Positions 52,482 through 62,476 are shown, counted from the stretch's first letter. The stretch: 64,000 nucleotides of DNA from Caulobacter segnis (GCF_029543125.1 NZ_JARQWW010000005.1:248001-312000), one strand, 5' to 3'. Notes: a model not told the origin generated them from the letters alone. A program made the numbers and translations.

Positions 52482-53771
52482 TCAGCCCCCGATGTGCGTC
52501 AGGCCGCCCATATAGGGCTGCAGGACCGATGGGATGGCGATGCGGCCGTTTTCGTCTTGATAGTTCTCGAGCACGGCGACCAGGGTGCGGCCGACGGCGA
52601 GACCAGAGCCATTGAGCGTGTGGACGAAGTGCGTCCCCTTCTCGCCGGTCTTGCGGTAGCGGGTCTCCATGCGCCGAGCGGTGAACTCGCCGTAGTTCGA
52701 GCAGGAGCTGATCTCGCGGAAGGTGTTCTGCGACGGCAGCCAAACTTCCAGATCATAGGTCTTGCGCGAGCCGAAGCCCATGTCGCCAGTGCACAGCAGC
52801 ATGGTGCGGAACGGCAGTTCGAGGCGCTTCAGCACCGCCTCCGCACAGGTGGTCATGCGCTCGTGCTCTTCGGCGGAAGCGTCGGGCGTGGTGATGGCGA
52901 CCAGTTCGACCTTGCTGAACTGGTGCTGGCGGATCATGCCGCGGGTGTCGCGGCCGGCGGACCCCGCCTCTGCGCGGAAGCAGTTGGTCAGGGCGGTCAG
53001 GCGGAGCGGCAGCTCCTCCTCCGTCAGGATCTGCTCGCGGACGATGTTGGTCAGGGTGACCTCAGCCGTCGGGATCAGGTAGCGGTCGTCCGTGGTCTTG
53101 AAGAGGTCGTCCTCGAACTTCGGCAACTGGGTGGTGCCGAACAGGGCCGGCGCCTTCACCAGAACCGGCGGATTGACCTCGGTGTAGCCATGCTCGCCGA
53201 CCTGCAGGTCCAGCATGAACTGGCCGATGGCGCGCTCCAGGCGGGCGACCTGCCCCTTCAGCACCACGAACCGCGAGCCGCTCATGCGGGCGGCCGCTTC
53301 GAAGTCCATGCCGCCAAGCGCTTCGCCCAGGTCGACGTGGTCCTTCACGGTGGAAAGCTTGCCGGCCGGCAGGCTTGCGGCGTCGCCCCAACGGCGCTGC
53401 TCGATATTGCCTTCCTCATCGTCGCCCTTGGGCACGTCCGGATAGGGAATATTGGGCAGACCAGCCAACAGGTCATGCAGTTGAGCGGCCTTCTCGGCCT
53501 CCACCACGCCCTGCTCGGCGAGGACGCCCTTGAGCGCCTCCACCTCGGCCATCAGGCGGGCCGCTTCGGCCTCGTCCTTCTTGGCCTTGGCGGCGCCGAT
53601 CAGCTTGGAGCTTTCGTTGCGCTTGGCCTGGGCTTCCTGAACGGCGGTCTGGGCGCTGCGCAGGGCGGCGTCCAGGGCGACGGCTTCGGCGGCCTTGCCG
53701 GAGAAGCCTTTCGCGGACCAAACCGTCTCGAACAGGTCGGGGTTTTCGCGGATGGCCTTGATGTCGTGCAT
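52482..53771 (-). CDS. serS: Seryl-tRNA synthetase
   Basis: 429 aa class II synthetase. N-terminal tRNA-binding coiled coil (about 28-100), then motif 1 region, motif 2 [28 protein letters not shown], and motif 3 [19 protein letters not shown]. Begins [15 protein letters not shown] as expected. Confidence 0.98.
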   Translation of the reverse strand: MHDIKAIRENPDLFETVWSAKGFSGKAAEAVALDAALRSAQTAVQEAQAKRNESSKLIGAAKAKKDEAEAARLMAEVEALKGVLAEQGVVEAEKAAQLHDLLAGLPNIPYPDVPKGDDEEGNIEQRRWGDAASLPAGKLSTVKDHVDLGEALGGMDFEAAARMSGSRFVVLKGQVARLERAIGQFMLDLQVGEHGYTEVNPPVLVKAPALFGTTQLPKFEDDLFKTTDDRYLIPTAEVTLTNIVREQILTEEELPLRLTALTNCFRAEAGSAGRDTRGMIRQHQFSKVELVAITTPDASAEEHERMTTCAEAVLKRLELPFRTMLLCTGDMGFGSRKTYDLEVWLPSQNTFREISSCSNYGEFTARRMETRYRKTGEKGTHFVHTLNGSGLAVGRTLVAVLENYQDENGRIAIPSVLQPYMGGLTHIGG

Positions 53772-53859
53772 CGGTCTTCTCGGGCAAGCGGGAGAGCCGC
53801 TTTCCTTAAGGCGCGTTGCTCAGGGCGCCAACCCGCAGAAGCGCTCTAGAAGCAGACTC

Positions 53860-54753
53860 TTAGGTGGTGACCAAGTCCTGACCGGCTTCGTCCTCGACCT
53901 GCCGGTTGCGGGCGATAAGCCAGACGCACCAGATCGAGATTTCGTACAGCAGGCAGATCGGGATCGCGAGCATGAGCTGGCTGATCGGATCGGGCGGCGT
54001 GACGATGGCGGCGACCACGAAGACGCCGACGATGGCGTAGCGGCGGCCTGTGCGCAGCATCTGGGCGTTCACCAGACCGGCCAGACCGGCCAGGGACAGC
54101 ACCACCGGAAGCTGGAAGCACAGGCCGAAGGCCAGCAGCAACGAGGTCACCAGGGTGAAATAGTCCGACACCTTGGGCAGCAGTTCGACCGAGATGTTGC
54201 CGGAACCGACAATCTGCTGGCTCAGGGAGAACCACAGAACAAAGGGCAGCATGACATAGTAAACCAGCGTCGCGCCCAGCATGAACAGCACCGGCGAGGC
54301 CAGTAGGAACGGCAGGAAAGCCTTGCGTTCCTTCTTGTACAGGCCCGGCGCCACGAACCGATAGAGCTGGAAGGCCAGGACCGGGAAGCAGATCGCCACC
54401 GCGCCAAAGGCGGCCAGCTTCAGCTTGGTGAAGAAGAACTCCAGCGGCGCCGTGAAGACCAGCTTCAGCGCGCCCGGGGCCAGAGGCGGAATCTCCTTCA
54501 GGCCCAGCAGGGAAAAGAACAGGTCGAAGGGACCATGCTTGCCGCCGCTGGCCTTCTGGGCGGCCATCAGACCGGCTGCCACTTCGAACGGACGCAGCAG
54601 GAAAACATAGAGGGTGTCGGCGAAAGCGAAGCAGAGGCCGAAGCCGACGAACAGCGCCGCGACACAGATGATCAGGCGATTGCGCAGCTCGACCAGGTGG
54701 TCGAGCAGCGGCGCGCGCGAAGCCTCGATCTCGTCGTCGTTGTAGTCGCTCAT
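53860..54753 (-). CDS. tatC: Sec-independent translocase subunit TatC
   Basis: 297 aa, six helices. The polytopic receptor for twin-arginine signal peptides. Opening ASRAPLLDHLVELRNRLIIC holds the conserved LxELRxR; FxxP-type FRFVAPGLYKKERKAFLPF and TPPDPISQLMLAIPICLLYEISI are also typical. Overlaps tatB by four bases. Confidence 0.98.
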   Translation of the reverse strand: MSDYNDDEIEASRAPLLDHLVELRNRLIICVAALFVGFGLCFAFADTLYVFLLRPFEVAAGLMAAQKASGGKHGPFDLFFSLLGLKEIPPLAPGALKLVFTAPLEFFFTKLKLAAFGAVAICFPVLAFQLYRFVAPGLYKKERKAFLPFLLASPVLFMLGATLVYYVMLPFVLWFSLSQQIVGSGNISVELLPKVSDYFTLVTSLLLAFGLCFQLPVVLSLAGLAGLVNAQMLRTGRRYAIVGVFVVAAIVTPPDPISQLMLAIPICLLYEISIWCVWLIARNRQVEDEAGQDLVTT

Positions 54754-55277
54754 GACTTGGCCTTGGTCGCAGCCTTGGCCGTCTTGGCGGGGGCTTTCTT
54801 CGGCGCGGCATTCTTGGCCGGAGCTTTAGCGGCGGCCGGCTTAGGAGCGGAGGCCTTCTTCGGCGCGGCCTTTCGCTTGGGCTTCGCCGGGGTTTCGACC
54901 GGCGCTTCGATGGCGGCGGGTTCGTTCTGAGCGGCGAAGCTGGTGGGCGGGAAGGACATGCCGCTGTCCTTCAGGCTGGCGTCGATGTCGTTGAACACCT
55001 GATCGACGCTGGCGTCCTTTGCGGCGTCGGCGGCGCTCTGCACCGGATCGGTGAACTGGCCGGCGCGCATGGCGGCCACTTCCTTGCGCAGCTCGTCCAG
55101 TTCCGACTGGCGGGCCATCTCGTCGAACGACGCGCGGAATTCGTTGGCCATGCCGCGCAGGCGCGCGACGAACTGCCCAAGCTTGCGAAGCAGGACAGGA
55201 AGGTCCTTGGGTCCGACCACGATCAGAGCGACCGCGGCGATGACCATTAGTTCGGTGGCGCCGATCTCGGGAAGCAT
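54750..55277 (-). CDS. tatB: Sec-independent translocase subunit TatB
   Basis: 175 aa. One N-terminal helix with the family hinge (MLPEIGATELMVIAAVALIVVGPKDLP), an amphipathic helix (LRKLGQFVARLRGMANEFRASFDEM), then a long Lys/Ala/Pro-rich tail (about 130-175) with repeated AAPKKA-type units that is longer than usual and probably disordered. Confidence 0.95.
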   Translation of the reverse strand: MLPEIGATELMVIAAVALIVVGPKDLPVLLRKLGQFVARLRGMANEFRASFDEMARQSELDELRKEVAAMRAGQFTDPVQSAADAAKDASVDQVFNDIDASLKDSGMSFPPTSFAAQNEPAAIEAPVETPAKPKRKAAPKKASAPKPAAAKAPAKNAAPKKAPAKTAKAATKAKS

Positions 55278-55390
55278 GAGAGGCCCTTAGAGCGTGACAG
55301 CGACAAGTGGAAGCCGGTTTCGGCGTCCGTCACGCTCCGGAAAAATTTGTGGCGTCATCGCGCGAAGCCGCAAGCCCGCGCGATGCAAAA

Positions 55391-55597
55391 CTAGCTACGC
55401 AGCTCTTCTTTTTCCGCTTCGGTGCGCGGAAGCGGCTTGGACTCGTCCTTCTTGTCCTCTTCCTTAAGGCCGTCCTTGAAGGCGCGGATGCCCTTGGCCG
55501 CGTCGCCCATGATGCCGGACAGCTTGCCGCGGCCGCCGAACAGCAGCGCCACGACCGCGATCACGATCACCCAGTGAATCCAGCTCATCGAACCCAT
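55391..55597 (-). CDS. tatA: Sec-independent translocase subunit TatA
   Basis: 68 aa (65 if the ATG at 55588 is used). Short helix [23 protein letters not shown] with the FG hinge, amphipathic helix [15 protein letters not shown] and an acidic/basic tail. First gene of the tatABC group, 113 bp before tatB. Confidence 0.95.
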   Translation of the reverse strand: MGSMSWIHWVIVIAVVALLFGGRGKLSGIMGDAAKGIRAFKDGLKEEDKKDESKPLPRTEAEKEELRS

Positions 55598-55728
55598 GAC
55601 GAGTATGCTCCCTAACGTCGGGGCCCATCCTCAGGCCGCTCCGACGGAACCGTGCGTTTCGCACAGAATATAGACCTTGGCGAGGCGTAAGCGAACCCTG
55701 CGTCCTTCGGCCCGGCGGCTTGTGCGCT

Positions 55729-56376
55729 CTACGCCTCTTCCTCGCCCAGGAAGTCCTGGGCGAACTCGGGCGTCTCTCCCTCGTCCAGGGGATCCTCGAT
55801 CTCGCCTTCGCGCAGACCGGTGGGATCGGGGACCGAGAAGCCCGGCGGCAGGTTGAGGTCCAGCAGGCCGGCGGCCTTCATCTCCGCCATGCCCGGCAGG
55901 TCGGCCAGATTCGCCAGGCCGTAGTGCTCCAGGAAGGCGTCCGTGGTGCCGAAGGTCACTGGACGGCCCGGCGTGCGGCGGCGGCCGCGCATACGCACCA
56001 GCCCCAGCTCCAGCAGAACGTCGAGCGTGCCCCGGCTGACCTGGACGCCGCGTACGGCCTCGATCTCGGCCCGGGTGACTGGCTGGTGGTAGGCGACGAT
56101 GGCAAGGGTTTCCTGGGCGGCCTTGGACAGGCGGCGCGGCTCTTCCCGCTCCTCGGTCATCAGATAGGCGAGATCGGCGGCCGTGGTGAACCGCCAGCGG
56201 TCGGCGACGCAGACCAGCTCAACCCCCCTGCCCTCATAGCGACGGCGCAGGGCCTTGATGCCGGCGGCCACGTCGGCGCCCTCAGGCAGGCGGCGGGCGA
56301 GATCTGCCTCGCCGATCGGCTCGGCCGCCGCGAACAGCAGGGCCTCGATCGCCCGTTCGATGAGAGTTTCGTCCAT
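55729..56376 (-). CDS. scpB: Segregation and condensation protein B
   Basis: 215 aa kleisin-associated subunit of the SMC condensin. Two winged-helix domains: LIERAIEALLFAAAEPIGEADLAR and LSKAAQETLAIVAYHQPVTRAEIEAVRGVQVSRGTL, with the hallmark GRPVTFGTTDAFLEHYGL. The ATG at 56376 shares a base with the scpA stop (TGATG). The tail is acidic. Confidence 0.95.
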   Translation of the reverse strand: MDETLIERAIEALLFAAAEPIGEADLARRLPEGADVAAGIKALRRRYEGRGVELVCVADRWRFTTAADLAYLMTEEREEPRRLSKAAQETLAIVAYHQPVTRAEIEAVRGVQVSRGTLDVLLELGLVRMRGRRRTPGRPVTFGTTDAFLEHYGLANLADLPGMAEMKAAGLLDLNLPPGFSVPDPTGLREGEIEDPLDEGETPEFAQDFLGEEEA

Positions 56377-57206
56377 CACAGCAGCGTCGGTTCAGCCGCC
56401 TGCATCTCGCGGCGGCGCAGATAGATGTCCTGGAAGTGATCCAGTTGGCGAGCCTCCAGCGCCCCTTCCTTCACCAGCTCCAAACTGGCGGACAGGGTCG
56501 AGGCCAGGAACGAAGCGCGGCTAGGTCCTTCCTCGCCTTGCGCACCCTGCGGCGGGGCGACGGTGTCCAGGGTGGTCCACCCCTCCATCTCAGGCAGGAG
56601 CGAGCGCAGGCGGTCACGGGCTTCTTCAAGCGCGTACGCCGTGGGCGGGCGTGGGGCGTAGCGGCGGCTCTCCTCGCGCTTGCGCTGAGCGATGTAGGCG
56701 CTCATCAGGCTGTAGAGGTCGCCTTCCAGCCGGGTCGAGGGCACCACCTTGATCGCCTCGGGGTCGCCGCGCGCGAAGATGTCCCGCTTCAGCAACGGAC
56801 GGCTGTTCAGGGCATCCACCGCCTTGCGCATCATGTCGAGCTTGGCGAGGCGGAAGGCCAGCTGCGCCGCCATCTCCTCGGCAGGCGGCTCTTCGCCCTT
56901 GGGCCGCTCGGGTTTGGGCAGCAGCAGGCGGGACTTCAGATAGGTCAGCCACGAGGCCATGACGAGATAGTCGGCAGCCAGCGAGAAACGCAGGCGGCGG
57001 GCCTGGTGGACGAAGGCCAGATACTGTTCAGCCAGCTTGGTGATGGACAGCTTGAGAAGGTCCACCTTCTGGCTGCGGGCCAGGGCCAGCAGGACGTGCA
57101 GCGGTCCTTCGTATCCGTCGATGTCGATGACCAGGGCGACGCCGTCTTCGGCCGCCTCCGCCGCCGCATCGAAATCGAAGGTCGGCTGGAAGCTGCGGTC
57201 GTTCAT
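56376..57206 (-). CDS. scpA: Segregation and condensation protein A
   Basis: 276 aa kleisin that bridges SMC heads. Family opening VIDIDGYEGPLHVLLALARSQKVDLLKLSI, then LVMASWLTYLKSRLLLP; the C-terminal winged helix is VKEGALEARQLDHFQDIYLRR. Overlaps nagZ by four bases and scpB by one, so nagZ-scpA-scpB are translationally coupled. Confidence 0.96.
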   Translation of the reverse strand: MNDRSFQPTFDFDAAAEAAEDGVALVIDIDGYEGPLHVLLALARSQKVDLLKLSITKLAEQYLAFVHQARRLRFSLAADYLVMASWLTYLKSRLLLPKPERPKGEEPPAEEMAAQLAFRLAKLDMMRKAVDALNSRPLLKRDIFARGDPEAIKVVPSTRLEGDLYSLMSAYIAQRKREESRRYAPRPPTAYALEEARDRLRSLLPEMEGWTTLDTVAPPQGAQGEEGPSRASFLASTLSASLELVKEGALEARQLDHFQDIYLRRREMQAAEPTLL

Positions 57207-58225
57207 CCGGCCACCGCCCTGGAGACCGCGCTGTCGAAGCGCGCCCGTTCCTCGGCCAGATCGAAGGGTTCGGGTCGAAGCGCCAGGCGGTTCAGCGCCG
57301 CCTCGGCCCGTTTCTTCGCCTTGCCGAACATGGGACGGCAGGCGGAGACCACCGCCTTCATCTCGGCCATGTCGCCGTTGCAGTGCAGGACGACGTCACA
57401 GCCGGCGCCCAGGGCGGCGCGGGTGCGAGCCTCGAACGAGCCCTTCAGCGCCTTCATGGACAGGTCGTCGCTCATCAGCAGGCCCTCGAAGCCCAGCGAA
57501 TGGCGGATGGTCTGGGTGATGACGCGCTTGGATTGAGTGGCGGGCCGACGCCAGTCGAGGGCGTTGTAGACAACGTGTGCGGTCATCGCCATCGGCATGT
57601 CCGACAGGGCGCGGAACGGCTGGAAGTCCCGTGCCTCCAGCTCCTCCAGGCTCGCATCCACCACCGGCAGCTCTTCATGGCTGTCAGACTTGGCGCGGCC
57701 GTGGCCGGGGATGTGCTTGATGACCGGCAAGACGCCGCCGGCGATCAGGCCCTCGGCCGCCGCACGCCCCAGGCGGGCCACTTGGTCAGGATCGTTGCTG
57801 TAGGCGCGGTCGCCGATGATCTCGTGACCATCGGGGGCCGGCACATCCAGCACCGGCACGCAGTCGACATTGATCCCAATGCTGGTCAGGTCATGCGCCA
57901 TCAGGCGTGCGCCGAGGCGGACCAGCTCGCGAGCAGCCAGCGGATCGTTATGGGCGATCTCGGCATAGGCCCGGGCCGGCGGATAGCGCCGCCAGTGCGG
58001 GGGTTGCAGGCGAGCGACGCGGCCGCCCTCCTGGTCGATCAGAATCGGGGCGTCCGGCCGCTCGATGGTCTCGCGCAGTTCAGCGGTGAGCCGCCGCACC
58101 TGGTCCGGGGTCTCGATATTCCGCTTGAAGAGGATGAAGCCCCAGGGCCGGGCGGCCCTGAAGAGCTCCCTCTCATGCTGCGTCAGCCGTGTGCTGGCGC
58201 AGCCCAGAATGCAGGCGAGACTCAC
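57203..58225 (-). CDS. nagZ: Beta-N-acetylhexosaminidase (GH3)
   Basis: 340 aa, GTG start. Cytoplasmic enzyme that removes GlcNAc from recycled peptidoglycan fragments. LIDQEGGRVARL (about 62-73), the flexible-loop KHIPGHGRAKSDSHEELPVVD (170-190) with the Asp-His acid pair, and the nucleophile region MSDDLSMKAL (251-260). Ten bp after ftsN. Confidence 0.96.
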   Translation of the reverse strand: MSLACILGCASTRLTQHERELFRAARPWGFILFKRNIETPDQVRRLTAELRETIERPDAPILIDQEGGRVARLQPPHWRRYPPARAYAEIAHNDPLAARELVRLGARLMAHDLTSIGINVDCVPVLDVPAPDGHEIIGDRAYSNDPDQVARLGRAAAEGLIAGGVLPVIKHIPGHGRAKSDSHEELPVVDASLEELEARDFQPFRALSDMPMAMTAHVVYNALDWRRPATQSKRVITQTIRHSLGFEGLLMSDDLSMKALKGSFEARTRAALGAGCDVVLHCNGDMAEMKAVVSACRPMFGKAKKRAEAALNRLALRPEPFDLAEERARFDSAVSRAVAG

Positions 58226-58235
58226 CGGGCCTCCG

Positions 58236-59006
58236 TCACTTCACGAAGCAGGACTTCCCGGCGCCCTTCAGGGCGTCGCAGAAGGCTTGGGCTTCAGACC
58301 GCGAGGCGAAGCCGGTGACCGAGGTGCGGAACAGGGTCTTGCCGTCGCGCTCGATCTGCTCGACGCGCTTGCCCTTGCCGGCGGCGGCGCCCGGCGCGAT
58401 GCGCGCGGCGTCGTTCCAGCCCTTGTCGGCCAGGACCGCCGAAGAGAAGGCGCCGATCTGGACCGCAGCCGCGCCGCCGGAAGCGGCGGGAGCCGGGGCG
58501 GCGGGCGGGGTGACGACCTTCGCAGGAGCCGGCGCGGGCGTTGCGGCGGGCGGCGCCTTGGCCGGCGGAGGCGTCGGGGCTGGTTGGGCGGCGGGCGCGG
58601 TTTGGGCCGGCGGCAGGCCGCCGGACTGCACCGGGGCCGTCGACGGCGCGGGACGGGGTTGCGGCTCTTCAGGCGGCGGGGCGAAGTTCGGGGTCGCCCC
58701 CTCCTCAGCCTGACCTTCGGAGCGGTAGATCTGCAGGCCGGCCGCCGGATCGGCCGGCTGGGCGTCCAGCGGCGCGGGGCCCTTCATCTCGCCGGCGGGC
58801 TCGCCCACGGGCTGCGGCGCTTCGTTCGGCGCGCGAACGCCGCCGCGATAGATCAGGGCGATGGCCACGATCAGGGTCAGCAGCACCACGCCGCTGATGA
58901 TCAGGGTCAGCGGAAAGGGGCGCGAACCGCGCACCGGACGGCGCGCGTCGAAGGCCAGGGGCTCGTCGGTATGGGGCGTATAGGCGCCGCGCTCGGGATC
59001 AGACAT
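58236..59006 (-). CDS. ftsN: FtsN-like SPOR-domain division protein
   Basis: 256 aa bitopic protein: cytoplasmic tail (1-32), one helix (33-53), a long Pro/Ala-rich periplasmic linker (about 60-180) and a C-terminal SPOR domain (about 183-256; AAVQIGAFSSAVLADKGWND, FRTSVTGFASRSEAQAFCDALK) that binds septal denuded glycan. Architecture and position (next to nagZ, in the dipM neighbourhood) match Caulobacter FtsN, the late divisome activator. A general SPOR protein is the alternative. Confidence 0.85.
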   Translation of the reverse strand: MSDPERGAYTPHTDEPLAFDARRPVRGSRPFPLTLIISGVVLLTLIVAIALIYRGGVRAPNEAPQPVGEPAGEMKGPAPLDAQPADPAAGLQIYRSEGQAEEGATPNFAPPPEEPQPRPAPSTAPVQSGGLPPAQTAPAAQPAPTPPPAKAPPAATPAPAPAKVVTPPAAPAPAASGGAAAVQIGAFSSAVLADKGWNDAARIAPGAAAGKGKRVEQIERDGKTLFRTSVTGFASRSEAQAFCDALKGAGKSCFVK

Positions 59007-59106
59007 CGAACCAGGAACTCCAGGAAACCAGCGCGGAGCGCAAGGCGAATCACACGCGCGTCGCAGCAGTCTATCGAAGGCCCGTCGGCGCCTGAACTGC
59101 GGTCGA

Positions 59107-60273
59107 TCAGTTCCAGACGTCCAGATGGAACAGCCGGCGGTGCTCCTCGATGGCGAAACGGTCGGTCATGCCGGCGATGTAGTCGCACACCACCCGGGCC
59201 CGACCGGCCTCGTCGCCATTCTGCGACCGGATGAACCACTCGGTCGGCAGGACGTCGGGCTCGGCCATGAACAAGCTGAACATCTCGGCCAGAATGCGGC
59301 GCGCCTGGCTGCGGGTGCGGTTCACGCGCCAGTGGCGGTACATGCGCGTGTAGAGGAACTCCCGCAGGCGGGCGAGGTCCTCGGCCATGTCGGAGGAGAA
59401 TGACACAAGGGCGTGGTCCAAGGCCCGCACGTCGTCGGCGCTGCCCACCCGGCTGGCGGCCGCGCGTTGAAGGGTCTCGCCCATGACGTCGTCGATCATG
59501 GCGCCGATCATGCGGCGCACGGCCTCCATGCGCGTCAGGTCCTGGTTCAGGTCCGGGCGTTCCGAGCGGACAGCCGCCAGGATCGGGCCGATCAGCGGCA
59601 CGTCCATCAGCTCGTCCAAGGTGAACAGCCCGGCTTGCAGGCCATCGTCCACGTCATGGTTGTTGTAGGCGATGTCGTCGGACAGAGCCGCCACCTGCGC
59701 CTCCGCGCCGGCCCAACCGCCCAGCTCAAGGTCATAACCGGCGTTGAAGTCGACGACCGCCTTCCAGGACGGCTTGGCCAGCTTCGAGGTGACGGGACCG
59801 TTGTGCTTGATGACCCCTTCCAGGGTCTCCCAGGTCAGGTTCAGGCCGTCGAAGTCCGGATAGCGGCGCTCCAGTTCCGTGACCACGCGGAAGGTCTGGA
59901 CATTGTGGTCGAAGCCGCCCCACTGGGCCGCCTGCTTCTCCAGTTCATCCTCGCCGGCATGGCCGAAGGGCGGATGGCCGAGGTCGTGGGCTAGGGCGAT
60001 GGTCTCGGCCAGGTCGTGGTCCAGCCCCAGGCCCGCGGCGAGGCTGCGGGCGATCTGCGCCACTTCCAGCGAATGGGTCAGGCGGGTGCGGAAGTGATCG
60101 CCTTCATGGGCGACGAAGACCTGCGTTTTTTCCTTCAGGCGGCGAAAGGCCGTGGTGTGGATGATCCGGTCGCGGTCACGCGCGAAGGGCGTGCGCGTGC
60201 GGCTGTCGGCCTCGGGAAACCGGCGGCCGCGCGACTTGGCGGCGTCTTCGGCGTAGGGAGCCCGGTACGACAT
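59107..60273 (-). CDS. dgt: Deoxyguanosinetriphosphate triphosphohydrolase-like protein
   Basis: 388 aa HD-domain nucleotide hydrolase. HD residues lie in [17 protein letters not shown] and [17 protein letters not shown], with [17 protein letters not shown] completing the metal site. Opening [24 protein letters not shown] is typical. Releases triphosphate from dNTPs. Divergent from erpA. Confidence 0.95.
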   Translation of the reverse strand: MSYRAPYAEDAAKSRGRRFPEADSRTRTPFARDRDRIIHTTAFRRLKEKTQVFVAHEGDHFRTRLTHSLEVAQIARSLAAGLGLDHDLAETIALAHDLGHPPFGHAGEDELEKQAAQWGGFDHNVQTFRVVTELERRYPDFDGLNLTWETLEGVIKHNGPVTSKLAKPSWKAVVDFNAGYDLELGGWAGAEAQVAALSDDIAYNNHDVDDGLQAGLFTLDELMDVPLIGPILAAVRSERPDLNQDLTRMEAVRRMIGAMIDDVMGETLQRAAASRVGSADDVRALDHALVSFSSDMAEDLARLREFLYTRMYRHWRVNRTRSQARRILAEMFSLFMAEPDVLPTEWFIRSQNGDEAGRARVVCDYIAGMTDRFAIEEHRRLFHLDVWN

Positions 60274-60356
60274 GTTCTGCCTCGATGATTGCCTGTCGCC
60301 CCTTTCGAAAGGGCGGCGACTTGCTCATATAGGGAAAGCGTTAGTTTTCCACAGCC

Positions 60357-60689
60357 ATGACAGACATTCCCGTCACCCTCTCCGAACCCGCCGCCCGCCG
60401 CATCCGCGCCATCTCCGAACAGGAAGGCGCGCCGGTCATGCTGCGCGTGGCCGTTGAAGGCGGAGGCTGCTCCGGCTTCCAGTATCAGTTCGATCTGGTG
60501 CGTGAGGCCGGCGAGGATGATCTGAAGATCGAACGCGACGGCGCCGCCGCCCTGGTGGACGTCGTGTCGCTGGCCCTGCTGAAGGGCTCGGAGATCGATT
60601 TCGTCGATGAGCTGGCCGGGGCGGAGTTCCGCATCCGCAACCCGAACGCCAAGTCCAGCTGCGGCTGCGGCGTCAGCTTCTCGATCTAG
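60357..60689 (+). CDS. erpA: Iron-sulfur cluster insertion protein ErpA
   Basis: 110 aa A-type carrier that delivers Fe-S clusters. Three cluster cysteines: Cys38 (EGGGCSGFQYQF), and Cys102 and Cys104 (SSCGCGVSF). FVDELAGAEFRIRNPNAKSSCGCG fits ErpA better than SufA or IscA; no suf or isc genes are adjacent. Confidence 0.93.
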   Translation: MTDIPVTLSEPAARRIRAISEQEGAPVMLRVAVEGGGCSGFQYQFDLVREAGEDDLKIERDGAAALVDVVSLALLKGSEIDFVDELAGAEFRIRNPNAKSSCGCGVSFSI

Positions 60690-60697
60690 CGCAGGAG

Positions 60698-60716
60698 GGA
60701 GGCGGCGACCGCCTCC
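60698..60716. terminator. Bidirectional stem-loop between erpA and infA
   Basis: GGAGGCGG, loop CGA, CCGCCTCC, just after the erpA stop and before the convergent infA stop. No long T run. Confidence 0.6.
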
Positions 60717-60731
60717 TCCCGGAAGACCGTC

Positions 60732-61004
60732 TTAGCGACGACGTGCCGGCGGACGGGCCGGGCCGCCGCCCAGGCGCGGACCTTCGGTCTTGTGACGGAA
60801 GGTGATGCGTCCCTTGTCGAGATCGTACGGGGTCATCTCGACCGTCACGCGGTCGCCGACCAGCGAGCGGATCTTGTTCCGCTTCATGCGGCCCGCCGTG
60901 TAGGCGAGGATCACGTGGTCGTTGTCGAGTTGAACACGGAAACGGCCTTCCGGCAGCAGCTCCGTGATGACGCCTTCAAACTCGATGAATTCTTCCTTGG
61001 CCAT
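60732..61004 (-). CDS. infA: Translation initiation factor IF-1
   Basis: 90 aa. S1-type OB fold binding the 30S A site: [46 protein letters not shown], then [11 protein letters not shown]. Most IF-1 proteins stop near 72 residues; this one adds about 18 ([16 protein letters not shown]), a basic Pro/Arg-rich tail. Confidence 0.97.
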   Translation of the reverse strand: MAKEEFIEFEGVITELLPEGRFRVQLDNDHVILAYTAGRMKRNKIRSLVGDRVTVEMTPYDLDKGRITFRHKTEGPRLGGGPARPPARRR

Positions 61005-61036
61005 GTGGCTCCGGGGGTTTGGTTAGTAATGACGAA

Positions 61037-61067
61037 AGCGCGCCGAAGCTTAACGCTTCGGCGCGCT
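61037..61067 (-). terminator. Terminator of the cold-shock gene
   Basis: AGCGCGCCGAAGC and GCTTCGGCGCGCT form a perfect 13-bp stem with loop TTAAC; on the minus strand it is followed by TTTCGTC. It separates the cold-shock gene from infA. Confidence 0.8.
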
Positions 61068-61117
61068 CGGCTGTTTCGAGCGCGGGCGCGATTAACACGC
61101 CCACTCCTGAAGGCCTA

Positions 61118-61327
61118 TTAAGAAGCCTGCAGGTTCACAGCGGCTTCCTTGCCGCTGCGACGATCGCGTTCCAGCTCATAAGTGACCTTCTGGCCGTCGT
61201 TCAGAGAACGCAGACCAGCGCGCTCCACCGCGCTGATGTGGACGAACACGTCCTTACCGCCATCATCCGGTTGGATGAAGCCGTAGCCTTTGGTCGTGTT
61301 GAACCACTTAACAGTGCCGGTAGCCAT
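61118..61327 (-). CDS. cspA: Cold-shock domain protein
   Basis: 69 aa single cold-shock domain binding RNA/ssDNA. RNP1 KGYGFI and RNP2 VFVHIS motifs are intact. About 210 bp without a gene lies upstream (61328-61537), which may hold a long structured leader as is common for cold-shock genes. Confidence 0.96.
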   Translation of the reverse strand: MATGTVKWFNTTKGYGFIQPDDGGKDVFVHISAVERAGLRSLNDGQKVTYELERDRRSGKEAAVNLQAS

Positions 61328-61537
61328 TTCAGCTCTCCGTTTAGATAAATTAGCGCCGTGAGAAGAGCCTCAGCAGCGGTCGAAGTCTGAAAGGTCGGCT
61401 TCTGGACGATCCGCGCGCGGTAACGAGAGCGGAAGATAGAAACGGCGCGACAGATATCGATGGCGCGAAAAGTATGTGTGCAGGGGAAAATTGTCCAGAG
61501 GGCGGGCTTTTGCGGCCTATACGCCAAGCTTTCCATC

Positions 61538-61876
61538 TCAGGCCAATGAAAGCGCCGATAATTCACGCCGCCAGACCGCAACCCTTTCCTTCAACGCATT
61601 CCCCAATTCGTAAGCGGACAGGCCCTCGTCGTCGATCGTCTCCAGCACCTCGTAGCTGAATGCCGCCTCCCCATTAGCCTTCCAGCATGCCTGCAAGCCT
61701 CGGTCGGGATGCGATCCCAGACGCAGGGTGAACCACAGACCGTTTTGTTGGGCGTCCAGATTGCGCGACGTCCCAACCCAGACGCCGCCATCCGCCTGGC
61801 ACCGCACCGCGAACACCCCGACCCGCTTGCGCTGTTCCTTGTAGGCCTGAAGCAGCGCCTTGCGGTCGGCGGTCAC
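61538..61876 (-). CDS. GIY-YIG nuclease-family protein
   Basis: 112 aa from the GTG at 61876, which overlaps the DUF2239 stop as GTGA. Core signatures GVFAVRC and GGVWVGTSRNL take the places of GIY and YIG; a later Glu (SYEVLETIDDEGLS) could serve as the metal ligand. Small stand-alone members of this family have no known target. It is always read after the DUF2239 gene here, so the two probably act together. Confidence 0.78.
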   Translation of the reverse strand: MTADRKALLQAYKEQRKRVGVFAVRCQADGGVWVGTSRNLDAQQNGLWFTLRLGSHPDRGLQACWKANGEAAFSYEVLETIDDEGLSAYELGNALKERVAVWRRELSALSLA

Positions 61877-62442
61877 GCCTGCGCTCCACTCGCCAGGCCC
61901 AAGACATGTTCGCGCAGATCGGCGGGCCAAAGGGCGAGTTCCGCGCCCAGCTTGCCCATGTCATCAGCGAACAGAGCCCGGCTGCCCTCCTCGAATCCAG
62001 GAAGATCGCCACCCAGGGCGGACATGACGCGATAGGCCGCCTCATGGGCCGCGCGGCGATCTTGCCCCCCATCTGCGGCGCGCGCGGCCTCGACCAGACG
62101 GCGCAGCGCGACGGAGGCTCCGCCCGGCTGCTCGGCCAGCCATTCCCAATGGCGCGGCAGGAGGGTCACCTCCCGCGCCACCACGCCCAACTTCGGACGC
62201 CCCCTGCCCCGCTGAGGCTCAGGTTCGGCATAACGCCCACGAACCTCGCCCTCGTCCCCACGGAGGTCGAGATCGATCAACCTCCCCTTGCGGTCGAACG
62301 TCAGGACAGTTTGGTTGGGGTCCGCCTTCAGCGCCTTCCAGACAGCCACCGCCACCTCGGCCCGGTGGCCCGAGGCGATGCGATGATGACCGGCGAAAGC
62401 CGTACAGACTTCAGGCGTGGGGGAGTTGGTCGCATCTTTCAT
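61873..62442 (-). CDS. DUF2239 family protein
   Basis: 189 aa. The N-terminal part has VCTAFAGHHRIASGHRAEVAVAVWKAL and TVLTFDRKGRLIDLDLRG; the middle RGRGRPKLGVVAREVTLLPRHWEWL is a basic, possibly DNA-contacting block characteristic of the family; then GGASVALRRLVEAARAA and a helical C-terminus. No biochemical role is known. First gene of a two-gene unit with the GIY-YIG gene, behind an 18-bp palindrome. Confidence 0.82.
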   Translation of the reverse strand: MKDATNSPTPEVCTAFAGHHRIASGHRAEVAVAVWKALKADPNQTVLTFDRKGRLIDLDLRGDEGEVRGRYAEPEPQRGRGRPKLGVVAREVTLLPRHWEWLAEQPGGASVALRRLVEAARAADGGQDRRAAHEAAYRVMSALGGDLPGFEEGSRALFADDMGKLGAELALWPADLREHVLGLASGAQA

Positions 62443-62476
62443 GCGCGCCTTTTACCCGGACGAAATATGGACGTCA

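Noticed and set aside
61037..61110. TTAA motifs near the cold-shock gene as CtrA sites
   Set aside because: One TTAA is the loop of a strong terminator and the others do not have the seven-base spacing; only 50933-50947 fits.
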